From Prolixibacteraceae bacterium UBA6029 (GTDB lineage: Bacteria > Bacteroidota > Bacteroidia > Bacteroidales > Prolixibacteraceae): DNA of 64,000 nt. The notes below the pieces were generated by a model that worked only from the letters and a program-made list of their open reading frames with translations, did not search any database and was not told the origin of the DNA. The stretch spans positions 84,238 through 148,237 of the forward strand of contig DIZL01000062.1 of assembly GCA_002429385.1 (NCBI GenBank). The letters are read 5' to 3'. Below, one piece after another: positions 17,153 to 25,455 of this stretch; the stretch's first letter is position 1; each line of letters starts with the position of its first letter. A program made the position numbers and the translations under genes.

Positions 17153-18577
17153 ATGATAAAAAATCACATCCAGAAGGAAATCGTCAGGAATTTAGACAAA
17201 TCACCTACCCCAGGGCAGGAAGAGCTTTCCATGAGACTCGCCGATTTTATTGCTGAATCTGATCCTGATGCGGTCTTTATCCTGAAGGGGTATGCCGGAA
17301 CCGGGAAAACGACCATGCTGAGTTCGCTGGTAAAGACCTTTAATCTGTTCAAATTCAGATCGGTATTGCTCGCTCCAACGGGTCGGGCAGCAAAGGTTCT
17401 TTCGGGCTATACAGGACACAATGCCTACACCATTCATAAAAATATATACCGGCAACAATCCTCGAGTGACGGAATGGGCCGTTTTGTCCTGAATAAAAAT
17501 CTGTTTAAAGATACCTTTTTTATTGTCGATGAGGCATCGATGGTTCCAAATACAAATGCCGAATCCTCTATATTTGGCTCGGGGCGACTTCTCGAAGACC
17601 TGATCGAATATGTGTATTCCGGCGCCAATTGCAGGCTGATCCTGGTGGGGGATACCGCTCAGCTTCCGCCTGTAGGGCTTGATGTCAGTCCTGCCTTATT
17701 GAAAAAAGAGCTTGACTATTACGACCGGAAGGTGTTTGAATATGAATTGACCGAGGTGGTCAGGCAGGATCAAAACTCAGGTATATTATACAACGCTACC
17801 TTAATCCGTAACATGATTACAAGCGGTTATCTGCCTTCAGGTTATTTTCACCTGGAATGCAAACCTTTTAATGATATCCGCAGAATTGGTGGAGCCGATC
17901 TGATTGAAGAGATTTCGACCTGTTACAGTAGTTTCGGCCTTTTTGAGACCATTGTAGTCACCCGGTCGAATAAACGTGCCAATAAATTTAATGAGGGCAT
18001 ACGAAGCACCATTCTATACAAAGAGGCGGATATCTCAGTAGGCGATCTGATGATGGTGGTGAAGAACAATTATTTCTGGCTTGAGGAAAACGAACGGATT
18101 GATTTTATCGCCAATGGTGACATCGCTGAGATTATAGCCATCTATAAATACGAAGAATTGTATGGCTTCCGTTTTGCCAATGTCAGCCTGCGCCTGATCG
18201 ATTACCCCGATATTGAAATTGACTGCAAGATTATCCTTGATACCATAACCATCGAATCGGCTTCGTTGACCAGCGAACAGAACCGCAAGCTATACGATGC
18301 GGTATCCGAAGATTATATGGACATTCGGAGTAAGAAAAAGCGATGGGAAAAGGTGAAGGAAAACCCTTATTTCAATGCCCTTCAGGTCAAATTCGCCTAT
18401 GCCGTCACCTGTCATAAAGCCCAGGGGGGACAATGGAGAGCCGTTTTTGTTGATCAGGGCTATGTGACAGAAGAAATGATTAATCTGGAGTTTCTACGCT
18501 GGCTCTATACCGCGTTTACACGACCAACCGAAAGGCTTTATCTGGTGAATTTTAACAAAGAATTCTTTGAAGATTAG
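17153..18577 (+). CDS. RecD-like ATP-dependent DNA helicase
   Basis: Encodes 474 residues. Superfamily 1B motifs are clear: Walker A GYAGTGKTT (46-54), motif Ia LLAPTGRAAKVL, Walker B FIVDEASMV (123-131), motif III LILVGDTAQLPPVG, and the C-terminal UvrD_C_2 motif AYAVTCHKAQGGQW followed by WLYTAFTRPTERLY. This is the short RecD/Dda-like helicase common in Bacteroidota, implicated in DNA repair or replication. The ATG at 17153 is supported by the divergent 180-bp intergenic space. A purine-rich repeat begins right after the stop codon. Confidence 0.9.
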   Translation: MIKNHIQKEIVRNLDKSPTPGQEELSMRLADFIAESDPDAVFILKGYAGTGKTTMLSSLVKTFNLFKFRSVLLAPTGRAAKVLSGYTGHNAYTIHKNIYRQQSSSDGMGRFVLNKNLFKDTFFIVDEASMVPNTNAESSIFGSGRLLEDLIEYVYSGANCRLILVGDTAQLPPVGLDVSPALLKKELDYYDRKVFEYELTEVVRQDQNSGILYNATLIRNMITSGYLPSGYFHLECKPFNDIRRIGGADLIEEISTCYSSFGLFETIVVTRSNKRANKFNEGIRSTILYKEADISVGDLMMVVKNNYFWLEENERIDFIANGDIAEIIAIYKYEELYGFRFANVSLRLIDYPDIEIDCKIILDTITIESASLTSEQNRKLYDAVSEDYMDIRSKKKRWEKVKENPYFNALQVKFAYAVTCHKAQGGQWRAVFVDQGYVTEEMINLEFLRWLYTAFTRPTERLYLVNFNKEFFED

Positions 18578-18661
18578 AAAACAGGAAAAAGAAAACAGGA
18601 AAGAGGAAACGGGAAAAAGGTCAATGGTTATTCGTAATTGGTAAATAGTAAATGGTCAATC
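18578..18661. repeat. Purine-rich and 7-bp-phased repeat between convergent genes
   Basis: After the helicase stop codon come GGAAA-type purine blocks (18583-18619), then heptamers GGTCAAT, GGTTATT, CGTAATT, GGTAAAT, AGTAAAT, GGTCAAT in strict 7-bp register (about 18619-18660). The last heptamer contains the RNase Z stop codon. Similar purine or pyrimidine blocks follow other genes at 29721-29832, 31431-31466, 42660-42813 and 56418-56455. Confidence 0.65.
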
Positions 18662-19594
18662 ACTTATAAGCAATGGTTTTTCAATGTTGATAACCTCTCC
18701 TTCAATAATTGCCCTGGTTTCAGGGAAAACAGCCTGTGCTTCCTTAAGGATAATGTTATGGTCTTTATATCGTGCCGAGAAGTGCCCGATGATCAACTTG
18801 CCGACCTGTGCTTTTAAGGCTACTTTGGCGGCATCTGCCCCAGTGGAGTGAAATGTAGTTTGAGCCAGTTCATTGTTATCATTGGCAAAGGTCGCTTCGT
18901 GATAGAGTATATCTACCTTGCGGACTGATTCGATATAGGATTCATCATAACGTGTGTCGCTGCAAAAAGCAAACGATCGTGCCGGGTGTTTGTTTACAGT
19001 TAATTCTTCATGTGGTATGTGTATGTTGTCAGAGGTAATAAAATCCCCACCTTCTTTAATGCGTTGCCTATCGCGAATTGGGATCTGGTATTCCACAATC
19101 TTCTCAGGAATCAGATTGGGCAATGCCGGCTTTTCTTCGAAACGAAATCCGCAGGTAGGTACCCGGTGTGACAACGGGAAAGAATAAACAGTTACTTTCA
19201 TGTCTTCAAATATCTTCTGCTCTTTCTTGAAATTGAGGGGATGATAAATGATATTAAACGGGATTTCATTGGCATAGAGGAACTGGAGCTGAACGGAGAG
19301 GTATTTCTGCAATTCGGAATAGGAATAAATATGCAAATCGTTAATACGGCCATATAGCACCATGGTTGAAAGAAGTCCGATCAGGCCAAAAATATGGTCA
19401 CCGTGAAGATGGGAGATGAAAATATGATTGATCTTGGAGAATCCAATCTTGTATTTCCGCATTTGGGTTTGAGTGCCTTCTCCGCAGTCGATTAAAAAAA
19501 ACCGCCCGGATACATTGAGTACCTGGGCGGTTGGATATCTGTTTGATGTAGGTAATGCTGAACTTGTCCCTAGAATGGTCAGTTGAAAAGGCAT
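18656..19594 (-). CDS. rnz: Ribonuclease Z
   Basis: Encodes 312 residues from the ATG at 19594, which gives the usual N-terminus (MPFQLTILGTSSALPT); an in-frame ATG at 19609 would add five residues and cannot be excluded. The metallo-beta-lactamase motif HLHGDH (62-67) and the downstream AFCSDTRY, YHEATF and GHFSARY blocks identify the tRNA 3'-end endonuclease. The protein has the full length of the short (ElaC) form. It follows the STAS gene on the same strand with a gap of a few to about twenty bases. Confidence 0.93.
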   Translation of the reverse strand: MPFQLTILGTSSALPTSNRYPTAQVLNVSGRFFLIDCGEGTQTQMRKYKIGFSKINHIFISHLHGDHIFGLIGLLSTMVLYGRINDLHIYSYSELQKYLSVQLQFLYANEIPFNIIYHPLNFKKEQKIFEDMKVTVYSFPLSHRVPTCGFRFEEKPALPNLIPEKIVEYQIPIRDRQRIKEGGDFITSDNIHIPHEELTVNKHPARSFAFCSDTRYDESYIESVRKVDILYHEATFANDNNELAQTTFHSTGADAAKVALKAQVGKLIIGHFSARYKDHNIILKEAQAVFPETRAIIEGEVINIEKPLLISD

Positions 19595-19616
19595 TACATA
19601 AGCTGACATGGTCAGA

Positions 19617-19970
19617 TTATTGTTTGTTCTTTTCGTTCAGGATGTTCACTGCATCTTCAACTGTTTTAGTGATAATTAAAACAGTATGAAGCATTGAAAT
19701 CCTGATAATCTGTTCAACATCGGGCTGAAGGCCGGATAAAATAAACGTTCCGATGGAATCTTCACAGATACGGTTAGCAACCAAAATGGCGCTTAACCCT
19801 GAAGAATCACAGTAGTCGCAACTACTTACATCGAGAATGATATTTTTCTCTCCCTTCGTATGAATCACTACCAGTTCTGATTTTAAGTCCGGAGCATTGC
19901 TTGTATCCAGTCTGTCCTTCAGAACTTTTACGAGTGTATAGTTAGTAAATTTAGTTACTTCGAAATCCAT
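19617..19970 (-). CDS. STAS-domain anti-sigma factor antagonist
   Basis: Encodes 117 residues, a single STAS domain. The block CDYCDSSGLSAIL carries Ser56/Ser57 at the phosphorylation site typical of SpoIIAA-type antagonists. Such proteins are phosphorylated by an anti-sigma kinase and release a sigma factor when dephosphorylated. No kinase or phosphatase gene is adjacent; it lies between rpsA and rnz on the same strand, the usual context for this gene in many Bacteroidota. Confidence 0.88.
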   Translation of the reverse strand: MDFEVTKFTNYTLVKVLKDRLDTSNAPDLKSELVVIHTKGEKNIILDVSSCDYCDSSGLSAILVANRICEDSIGTFILSGLQPDVEQIIRISMLHTVLIITKTVEDAVNILNEKNKQ

Positions 19971-20014
19971 ATCTGCAATTTATAAAATTCTAATGGATTT
20001 GTATTAACTGTTGA

Positions 20015-22159
20015 CTAATTTTCTTTCTGTTCGTCAGCTTCCATCTGAGTTCTCAAAGCAGCAAGTTCAGAAATGTCTCCAAGTGTAGTTTTTTCCATAG
20101 GAGCTTGGGTTTCCTTTACTTGTTTCACGGCTTTGGTCGTAGTTTTAGTCGTAGCTTTCCTTTTTGCTGTTTCTTCGGCTTTTTTCTCATCTTCAAATAC
20201 TCTTGAATGAGAAAGAATGATCCGTTTAGCTGCTTTTGAGAATTCAATGACTTTAAACTCGAGTTTTTCTTCAAGCTGAGCCTGGCTTCCGTCTTCTTTT
20301 ACCAGATGACGAGGAGTGGCAAAACCTTCCACACCATAAGGAAGAGCGATCGTTGCACCCTTGTCGAATAATTCTACGATAGTTCCTTCGTGAATTGAAT
20401 CAACAGAGAAAATGGTTTCAAACACATCCCAAGGATTTTCTTCCAGTTGTTTGTGGCCGAGGCTTAAGCGACGGTTGTCCTTGTCAATGTCAAGTACTAC
20501 GACATCAATCTCAGAGCCAATAGAAGTAAATTCTGACGGGTGTTTGATCTTCTTGGTCCAGCTTAAGTCAGAAATATGGATAAGACCGTCAACACCTTCC
20601 TGGATTTCAACGAATACGCCGAAATTAGTGAAGTTGCGAACTGTTGCTTTGTGTTTTGTTCCTACTCCAAACACAGAGTCGATTTCCTGCCATGGATCAG
20701 CTTTCAGTTGTTTGATCCCTAAAGACATTTTACGTTCGTCACGATCTAAAGTTAAGATCTGAGCTTCGATTTCATCGCCTACTTTCAGGAAGTCCTGTGC
20801 ACTGCGTAGGTGCTGTGACCAGGACATTTCAGAAACGTGAATCAAACCTTCAACACCTGCAGCGATTTCTACAAATGCACCATAGTCAGCCATCACAACT
20901 ACTTTACCTTTAACTGAATCACCAACTTTCAGGTCAGCGCCAAGGCTATCCCATGGGTGAGGAGTTAATTGTTTCAGACCTAATGCAATACGTTTCTTGT
21001 CATCATCGAAGTCGAGAATTACGACATTCAGTTTCTGATCCAGTTCAACGATTTCATTCGGATGAGTGATGCGTCCCCATGACAAGTCGGTGATGTGGAT
21101 CAAACCATCTACACCGCCAAGATCGATGAATACACCGTAAGAAGTGATATTTTTAACCGTACCTTCAAGTACCTGTCCTTTTTCGAGTTTAGAGATAATT
21201 TCTTTCTTCTGCAATTCGAGTTCAGCCTCGATTAATGCCTTGTGAGAAACTACCACGTTACGGAATTCGTGATTGATTTTAACCACTTTGAATTCCATAG
21301 TTTTGCCAACATACATGTCGTAATCGCGGATTGGTTTCACGTCGATCTGTGAACCGGGAAGGAATGCTTCGATTCCGAATACGTCAACGATCATACCACC
21401 CTTAGTGCGGCATTTGATGTATCCTTTGATTACTTCATCTTTGTCGAGAGCTTCGTTTACTCGATCCCATGAGCGCAATGCACGTGCTTTTTTGTGCGAA
21501 AGGATCATCTGGCCTTTTAAGTCTTCAAGGCTTTCGATGTAAACTTCAACCAAATCTTTTGGTTTTAATTCAGGGTTGTAACGAAATTCGTTCAAACTGA
21601 CAATACCATCTGATTTGTAACCGATGTCAATAACGACTTCGCGTTTGTTCATGGAAATAACTCTTCCTTCAACCACTTCTTTTTCCTGAACAGTAGTCAG
21701 GGTTTTTTCATAAAGTGTTTCGAGTTCTTTTTTTGTTCTTCCACTGAATCCTTTGTCTTCTTCTTCCAAAGCATCCCAGTCAAAATCAGCTGATTCGGCT
21801 ACGACAACTTTTGGGGCTTTTGCTTTCTTTGCAACCGGGATAACAACTGGTTCAACAAAGTCTTCCACTACTTCAACAGGCGCAGCAACAGTTTCTTCAA
21901 CCTTAGCTTCTACTGGTACAATAGTTTCTTCAATTTCTTCGACTACCGGAAGTTGTGCTTCTACAGTTTCTACAACTACTGGAAGTTGTTCTTCTACAGT
22001 TTCTACAACTACTGGAAGTTGTTCTTCTGCAGTTTCTACAACTACTGGAAGTTGTTCTTCTGCAATTTCTTCAGCAGCTATTAGAGTTTGTGTTTCAACA
22101 GCATCCTGCTGTTCGAGATCTACCTTTGGATCAAGGTTCTCTGTGTTGTTTTCTACCAT
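20015..22159 (-). CDS. rpsA: 30S ribosomal protein S1
   Basis: Encodes 714 residues. After a ~150-residue acidic extension with four 11-residue repeats come six S1 RNA-binding domains, visible from their starts: GRVISMNKREVVIDIG, IKGYIKCRTKGGMIV, LEGTVKNITSYGVFIDL, VKGKVVVMADYGAFVEI, HKATVRNFTNFGVFVEI and HEGTIVELFDKGATIAL. The FDWDALEE motif just before the core and the basic C-terminal tail are Bacteroidota features. S1 binds mRNA on the 30S subunit and matters in a phylum that rarely uses Shine-Dalgarno pairing. A well-matched promoter lies upstream. Confidence 0.95.
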   Translation of the reverse strand: MVENNTENLDPKVDLEQQDAVETQTLIAAEEIAEEQLPVVVETAEEQLPVVVETVEEQLPVVVETVEAQLPVVEEIEETIVPVEAKVEETVAAPVEVVEDFVEPVVIPVAKKAKAPKVVVAESADFDWDALEEEDKGFSGRTKKELETLYEKTLTTVQEKEVVEGRVISMNKREVVIDIGYKSDGIVSLNEFRYNPELKPKDLVEVYIESLEDLKGQMILSHKKARALRSWDRVNEALDKDEVIKGYIKCRTKGGMIVDVFGIEAFLPGSQIDVKPIRDYDMYVGKTMEFKVVKINHEFRNVVVSHKALIEAELELQKKEIISKLEKGQVLEGTVKNITSYGVFIDLGGVDGLIHITDLSWGRITHPNEIVELDQKLNVVILDFDDDKKRIALGLKQLTPHPWDSLGADLKVGDSVKGKVVVMADYGAFVEIAAGVEGLIHVSEMSWSQHLRSAQDFLKVGDEIEAQILTLDRDERKMSLGIKQLKADPWQEIDSVFGVGTKHKATVRNFTNFGVFVEIQEGVDGLIHISDLSWTKKIKHPSEFTSIGSEIDVVVLDIDKDNRRLSLGHKQLEENPWDVFETIFSVDSIHEGTIVELFDKGATIALPYGVEGFATPRHLVKEDGSQAQLEEKLEFKVIEFSKAAKRIILSHSRVFEDEKKAEETAKRKATTKTTTKAVKQVKETQAPMEKTTLGDISELAALRTQMEADEQKEN
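21929..22060 (-). repeat. 33-bp tandem repeats in the rpsA extension
   Basis: Four consecutive 33-bp units encode EEQLPVVVETA, EEQLPVVVETV, EEQLPVVVETV and EAQLPVVEEIE (residues 34-77). The first three are nearly identical in DNA, so copy number could vary by slippage or recombination. Confidence 0.85.
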
Positions 22160-22210
22160 TTAATAATCAATTAATTAATGAGTTAGACAATATATTAAAT
22201 TAATGAGCCG

Positions 22211-22241
22211 CAAAATTAAGACTATTCCAGTATAAAACAAA
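22211..22241 (-). promoter_or_regulatory. rpsA promoter (-33/-7)
   Basis: On the minus strand, TTTG (complement of 22238-22241), a 19-bp spacer and TAATTTTG (complement of 22211-22218) match the Bacteroidota consensus exactly. The predicted transcript would have a leader of roughly 45 bases before the rpsA ATG. Confidence 0.75.
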
Positions 22242-22320
22242 GATTTTTGGTGAATTTTCATAAGACTGCATTAGTCACCATACAGAATCATCTATTGGAG
22301 TGAACTTTTGTTTGAAACTA

Positions 22321-22983
22321 ATTAATTCTACTTTAACAGATTCAGTTTGGAATCCCAAAAGCGTGAATTAATCTTTTATTGAACTGTTAAAGGACAATCA
22401 ATCCGGATTTAAAGTGACATTAACATTGGGAGTATACAATGTATTTTCATCATTTCTGAAGAAAAAATACAGATAGCATAAATTAGTCTGAGCATCCGCT
22501 TGTGGTTTGGGAACTATTCAATATTCCTGATTTCTTTTGGAACCATTGTCCATCATTACTGAAAATATAGGATCATGGAAAGTCATATACACTTTTGTGC
22601 TTCATTTGAATAAAAACAACATTTCCAATTTTGCCTGAAACTAACTCACCAATGTTTCGTTTGATCTATGCCCTAAAGTATTAAATAAGATAGGTCAACA
22701 CCGGTGTTTAAGTACTGTTTTAGTACTTTATAAGTACTAAGTTTTGGCTTTTTGTATTTAAAACATAGGTATATTGACCTTTAACCATGGAATTGGTATA
22801 GGTCGATGGTCTTGTTTTTAGATGAATGCATGTGAAAACATCCCACGATTACTATACTTCCTATGTTTCTCCTTAATTACATTAACAGATTCATTTTAAG
22901 GAACAATTTTTTGCAACAAGCAGATAGAAAAATCCAGAAAGCGCAAATGTTCTTTTTGTTGAATCTGTTAAAGTAGAATTAAT
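22321..22983. repeat. Gene-free segment bounded by 23-bp inverted repeats
   Basis: A 23-bp sequence starting ATTAATTCTACTTTAACAGA (22321-22343) recurs as a perfect inverted copy at 22961-22983. The ~620 bp between contain no coding sequence; a degenerate internal copy (TTAATTACATTAACAGATTC) is near 22873-22892. The palindrome CAACACCGGTGTT-like sequence and an AGTACT array (22711-22738) lie inside. The wider gap 22160-23124 contains otherwise only the rpsA promoter. Confidence 0.6.
22711..22738. repeat. AGTACT triplet at 11-bp spacing
   Basis: AGTACT, itself a palindrome, occurs at 22711-22716, 22722-22727 and 22733-22738, exactly 11 bp apart. Short, but in register with the helical phasing of the other arrays in this window. 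Confidence 0.5.
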
Positions 22984-23124
22984 CCATTATCAAATATAAA
23001 ATCTTTAAATCAATGAATTTCTTTATCTGTTAAGTAATAATCCTTATTTTTGGACTCGGAACACAGTGGTGCGATTATCAATCTGGTTCTGGTTTTGTTG
23101 AACTTATGAATTAAAACTATACGA

Positions 23125-24006
23125 ATGAAAGGAATTATTCTTGCAGGTGGATCAGGTACCCGTTTGTATCCGATTACAAAAAGTATTTCGAAACAAATCA
23201 TTCCGATCTATGACAAACCAATGATTTATTATCCCTTGTCGGTGCTTATGCTCGCAGGCATTCGTGAGATCCTGATTATTTCTACCCCCAAAGATATCCA
23301 TTTGTATCAGGATCTTCTGGAAGATGGCAGTCAACTGGGAATAAACCTCGAATATGCAATTCAACCTTCACCTGATGGATTGGCTCAGGCTTTTACTATT
23401 GGCGCAGAGTTTATAGGCAGCGATTCTGTATGTATGGTTTTAGGCGATAATATCTTCTACGGCTATAATTTCAGTTCAATCCTTGAGGAAGCCGCAGCCA
23501 TTAAAGATGGTGCAATCGTATTCGGATACTATGTCAATGATCCTGAGCGATATGGAGTAGCTGAATTTAATGAAACCGGCAAAGTATTATCTATTGAAGA
23601 AAAGCCTGAATTCCCAAAGTCAAATTATGCGGTTACAGGATTGTATTTTTACAGCAACGATGTGGTTCAAAAAGCTTTGGCGCTAAAACCATCGAAAAGG
23701 GGTGAGCTTGAAATTACAGACCTGAACCGTGTTTACCTTGAAGAAGGCCGGTTAAATATGAAGTTGCTGGGGCGTGGTTTTGCATGGCTCGATACAGGTA
23801 CTCATGAAAGTTTGATGCAGGCATCAAACTTTATCCATACCATTGAAGAACGCCAGGGATTAAAAGTTTCGTGTATCGAAGAAATTGCCTTTTTTAAAGG
23901 ATATATTTCCAAAGAGCAGTTGCTTAAGCTTGCTGAGCCCCTTAGGAAAAATCAATATGGCGAATATCTGATCAATCTTGCCAATCGAAAAGTCTTATCG
24001 TTTTAA
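23125..24006 (+). CDS. rmlA: Glucose-1-phosphate thymidylyltransferase
   Basis: Encodes 293 residues. KGIILAGGSGTRLYPITK at the N-terminus is the nucleotide-binding and catalytic loop, with PMIYYPLSVLMLAGI, VLGDNIFYG (Asp binding Mg) and RGFAWLDTGTHESLM further along. It makes dTDP-glucose from glucose-1-phosphate and dTTP, the first step to dTDP-L-rhamnose. The ATG at 23125 gives the standard N-terminus. It begins a tight five-gene run: rmlC, rmlD and a hexose-phosphate mutase follow. No rmlB is present in the window. Confidence 0.95.
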   Translation: MKGIILAGGSGTRLYPITKSISKQIIPIYDKPMIYYPLSVLMLAGIREILIISTPKDIHLYQDLLEDGSQLGINLEYAIQPSPDGLAQAFTIGAEFIGSDSVCMVLGDNIFYGYNFSSILEEAAAIKDGAIVFGYYVNDPERYGVAEFNETGKVLSIEEKPEFPKSNYAVTGLYFYSNDVVQKALALKPSKRGELEITDLNRVYLEEGRLNMKLLGRGFAWLDTGTHESLMQASNFIHTIEERQGLKVSCIEEIAFFKGYISKEQLLKLAEPLRKNQYGEYLINLANRKVLSF

Positions 24007-24022
24007 CAGAAAAAGGAAATTA

Positions 24023-24589
24023 ATGAAGATAATAGAAACTCCTATCCCGGGACTCCTGATTATAGAGCCCCGGGTTTTTGCTGATGAAAGGGGATATTTT
24101 TTTGAAAGCTTTAGCCAAACCAAATTTGCAGAAAACGGATTGATTTCAGAATTTGTTCAGGATAATGAATCGAAATCACATCGTGGCGTCATACGCGGTT
24201 TGCACTACCAGCTTGCCCCTTACGCACAAACCAAACTTATTCGCGTAGTACGTGGCACCGTTTATGATGTTGCAGTTGATTTGCGTGAAGGATCGCCTAC
24301 CTTTGGAAAGTGGTATGGCCTTGAAGTGAGTGCATCTAAAAAGAACCAATTCTATATTCCAAAGGGCTTTGCTCATGGCTTTTCGGTGTTGAGCGAATAT
24401 GCGATTTTCTCCTATAAGTGTGATGCATTCTACAATCCTGCAGCCGAACGGGGAATCCGGTTTGACGATTCGGCTTTAGCTATTGATTGGAAGTTACCAC
24501 CCGAAGAAGCTGTTATTTCGGACAAAGACCTGGTTCATCCTTGTCTTGCCAATGCAGAAATGAATTTCAAATTCGAATCAAATGATTAA
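24023..24589 (+). CDS. rmlC: dTDP-4-dehydrorhamnose 3,5-epimerase
   Basis: Encodes 188 residues from the ATG at 24023 (MKIIETPIPG); an open frame reaching back to 23978 inside rmlA is not needed. Cupin-fold markers are ERGYFFESFSQTKF, the substrate/catalytic histidine block RGVIRGLHYQ, and YIPKGFAHGFSVLSEYA. It epimerises C3 and C5 of dTDP-4-keto-6-deoxyglucose. The gene starts 16 bp after rmlA and overlaps rmlD by 8 bp. Confidence 0.95.
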   Translation: MKIIETPIPGLLIIEPRVFADERGYFFESFSQTKFAENGLISEFVQDNESKSHRGVIRGLHYQLAPYAQTKLIRVVRGTVYDVAVDLREGSPTFGKWYGLEVSASKKNQFYIPKGFAHGFSVLSEYAIFSYKCDAFYNPAAERGIRFDDSALAIDWKLPPEEAVISDKDLVHPCLANAEMNFKFESND

Positions 24590-25451
24590 AGTACTTGTTA
24601 CCGGTGCCAATGGTCAGCTGGGATCAGAGATCAGTAAAATTGCAGGTATGTTTCCTGAAATGGAGTTTTCATTCACCGATGTTGCTGAACTTGACATTAT
24701 CAATTCAGAGAAAGTAGCTGAATTCCTAAACGCATTTAAACCCGAATACCTTGTAAACTGCGCCGCTTATACCAATGTCGATAAGGCTGAAACGGATCTT
24801 GCTACTGCTACATTACTGAATGCGACTGCAGTTGGCATTCTTGCTGAGCAAACAGCAAAAACCGGATGCAGGATCATTCATATTTCAACTGATTATGTGT
24901 TTAACGGCCAGGGACCAAGACCATACAAAGAAGATGATCAGGTTGATCCGCAATCAGCCTATGGAATAACAAAACTGAAAGGCGAAGTGTTATGCCGGAA
25001 GTTCAATCCCGAAAGTCTTATCATACGTACTTCCTGGTTGTATTCAACCTTCGGAAATAATTTTGTAAAGACGATGGTTCGTCTTGGAAATGAGAAACCT
25101 GAGATTGGTGTAATCGCTGATCAGATAGGTACACCTACCAATGCTGCAGATCTGGCATTAGCGATTTTAACGATAATTTCATCTGTCAGTTCAGGCAAAA
25201 AGCCATTTATTTCAGGTATCTATCATTATTCCAATGAAGGAGTAGCCAGCTGGTATGACTTTACAAAGGCCATATTCGAGATCGCCGGAATCAACTGTCA
25301 GGTGAAACCAATAGCTACTGAAGATTATCCGTCGCCGGTGCAACGTCCACCGTATAGTATCATGAATAAGTCGAAAATTAAGCTTATTTTTGGCTTGCAA
25401 ATCCCTCATTGGAGGGACAGTTTAAACGAGTATTTTAAGTATAAAATTTAA
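24582..25451 (+). CDS. rmlD: dTDP-4-dehydrorhamnose reductase
   Basis: Encodes 289 residues, a short-chain dehydrogenase fold. The NAD(P) motif is VTGANGQLGSEI at residues 5-16, with CAAYTNVDKAE, STDYVFNGQGPRPYKE and the catalytic YGITKLKGE (Tyr, Lys). It reduces the 4-keto sugar to dTDP-L-rhamnose. Start overlaps rmlC by 8 bp, indicating coupled translation. The phosphohexomutase gene begins 4 bp after its stop. Confidence 0.95.
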   Translation: MIKVLVTGANGQLGSEISKIAGMFPEMEFSFTDVAELDIINSEKVAEFLNAFKPEYLVNCAAYTNVDKAETDLATATLLNATAVGILAEQTAKTGCRIIHISTDYVFNGQGPRPYKEDDQVDPQSAYGITKLKGEVLCRKFNPESLIIRTSWLYSTFGNNFVKTMVRLGNEKPEIGVIADQIGTPTNAADLALAILTIISSVSSGKKPFISGIYHYSNEGVASWYDFTKAIFEIAGINCQVKPIATEDYPSPVQRPPYSIMNKSKIKLIFGLQIPHWRDSLNEYFKYKI

Positions 25452-25455
25452 TGGT

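Noticed and set aside
21753..22163. Ser/Thr-rich frame antisense to the rpsA extension
   Set aside because: Caused by the Glu/Val repeats of RpsA read backwards.
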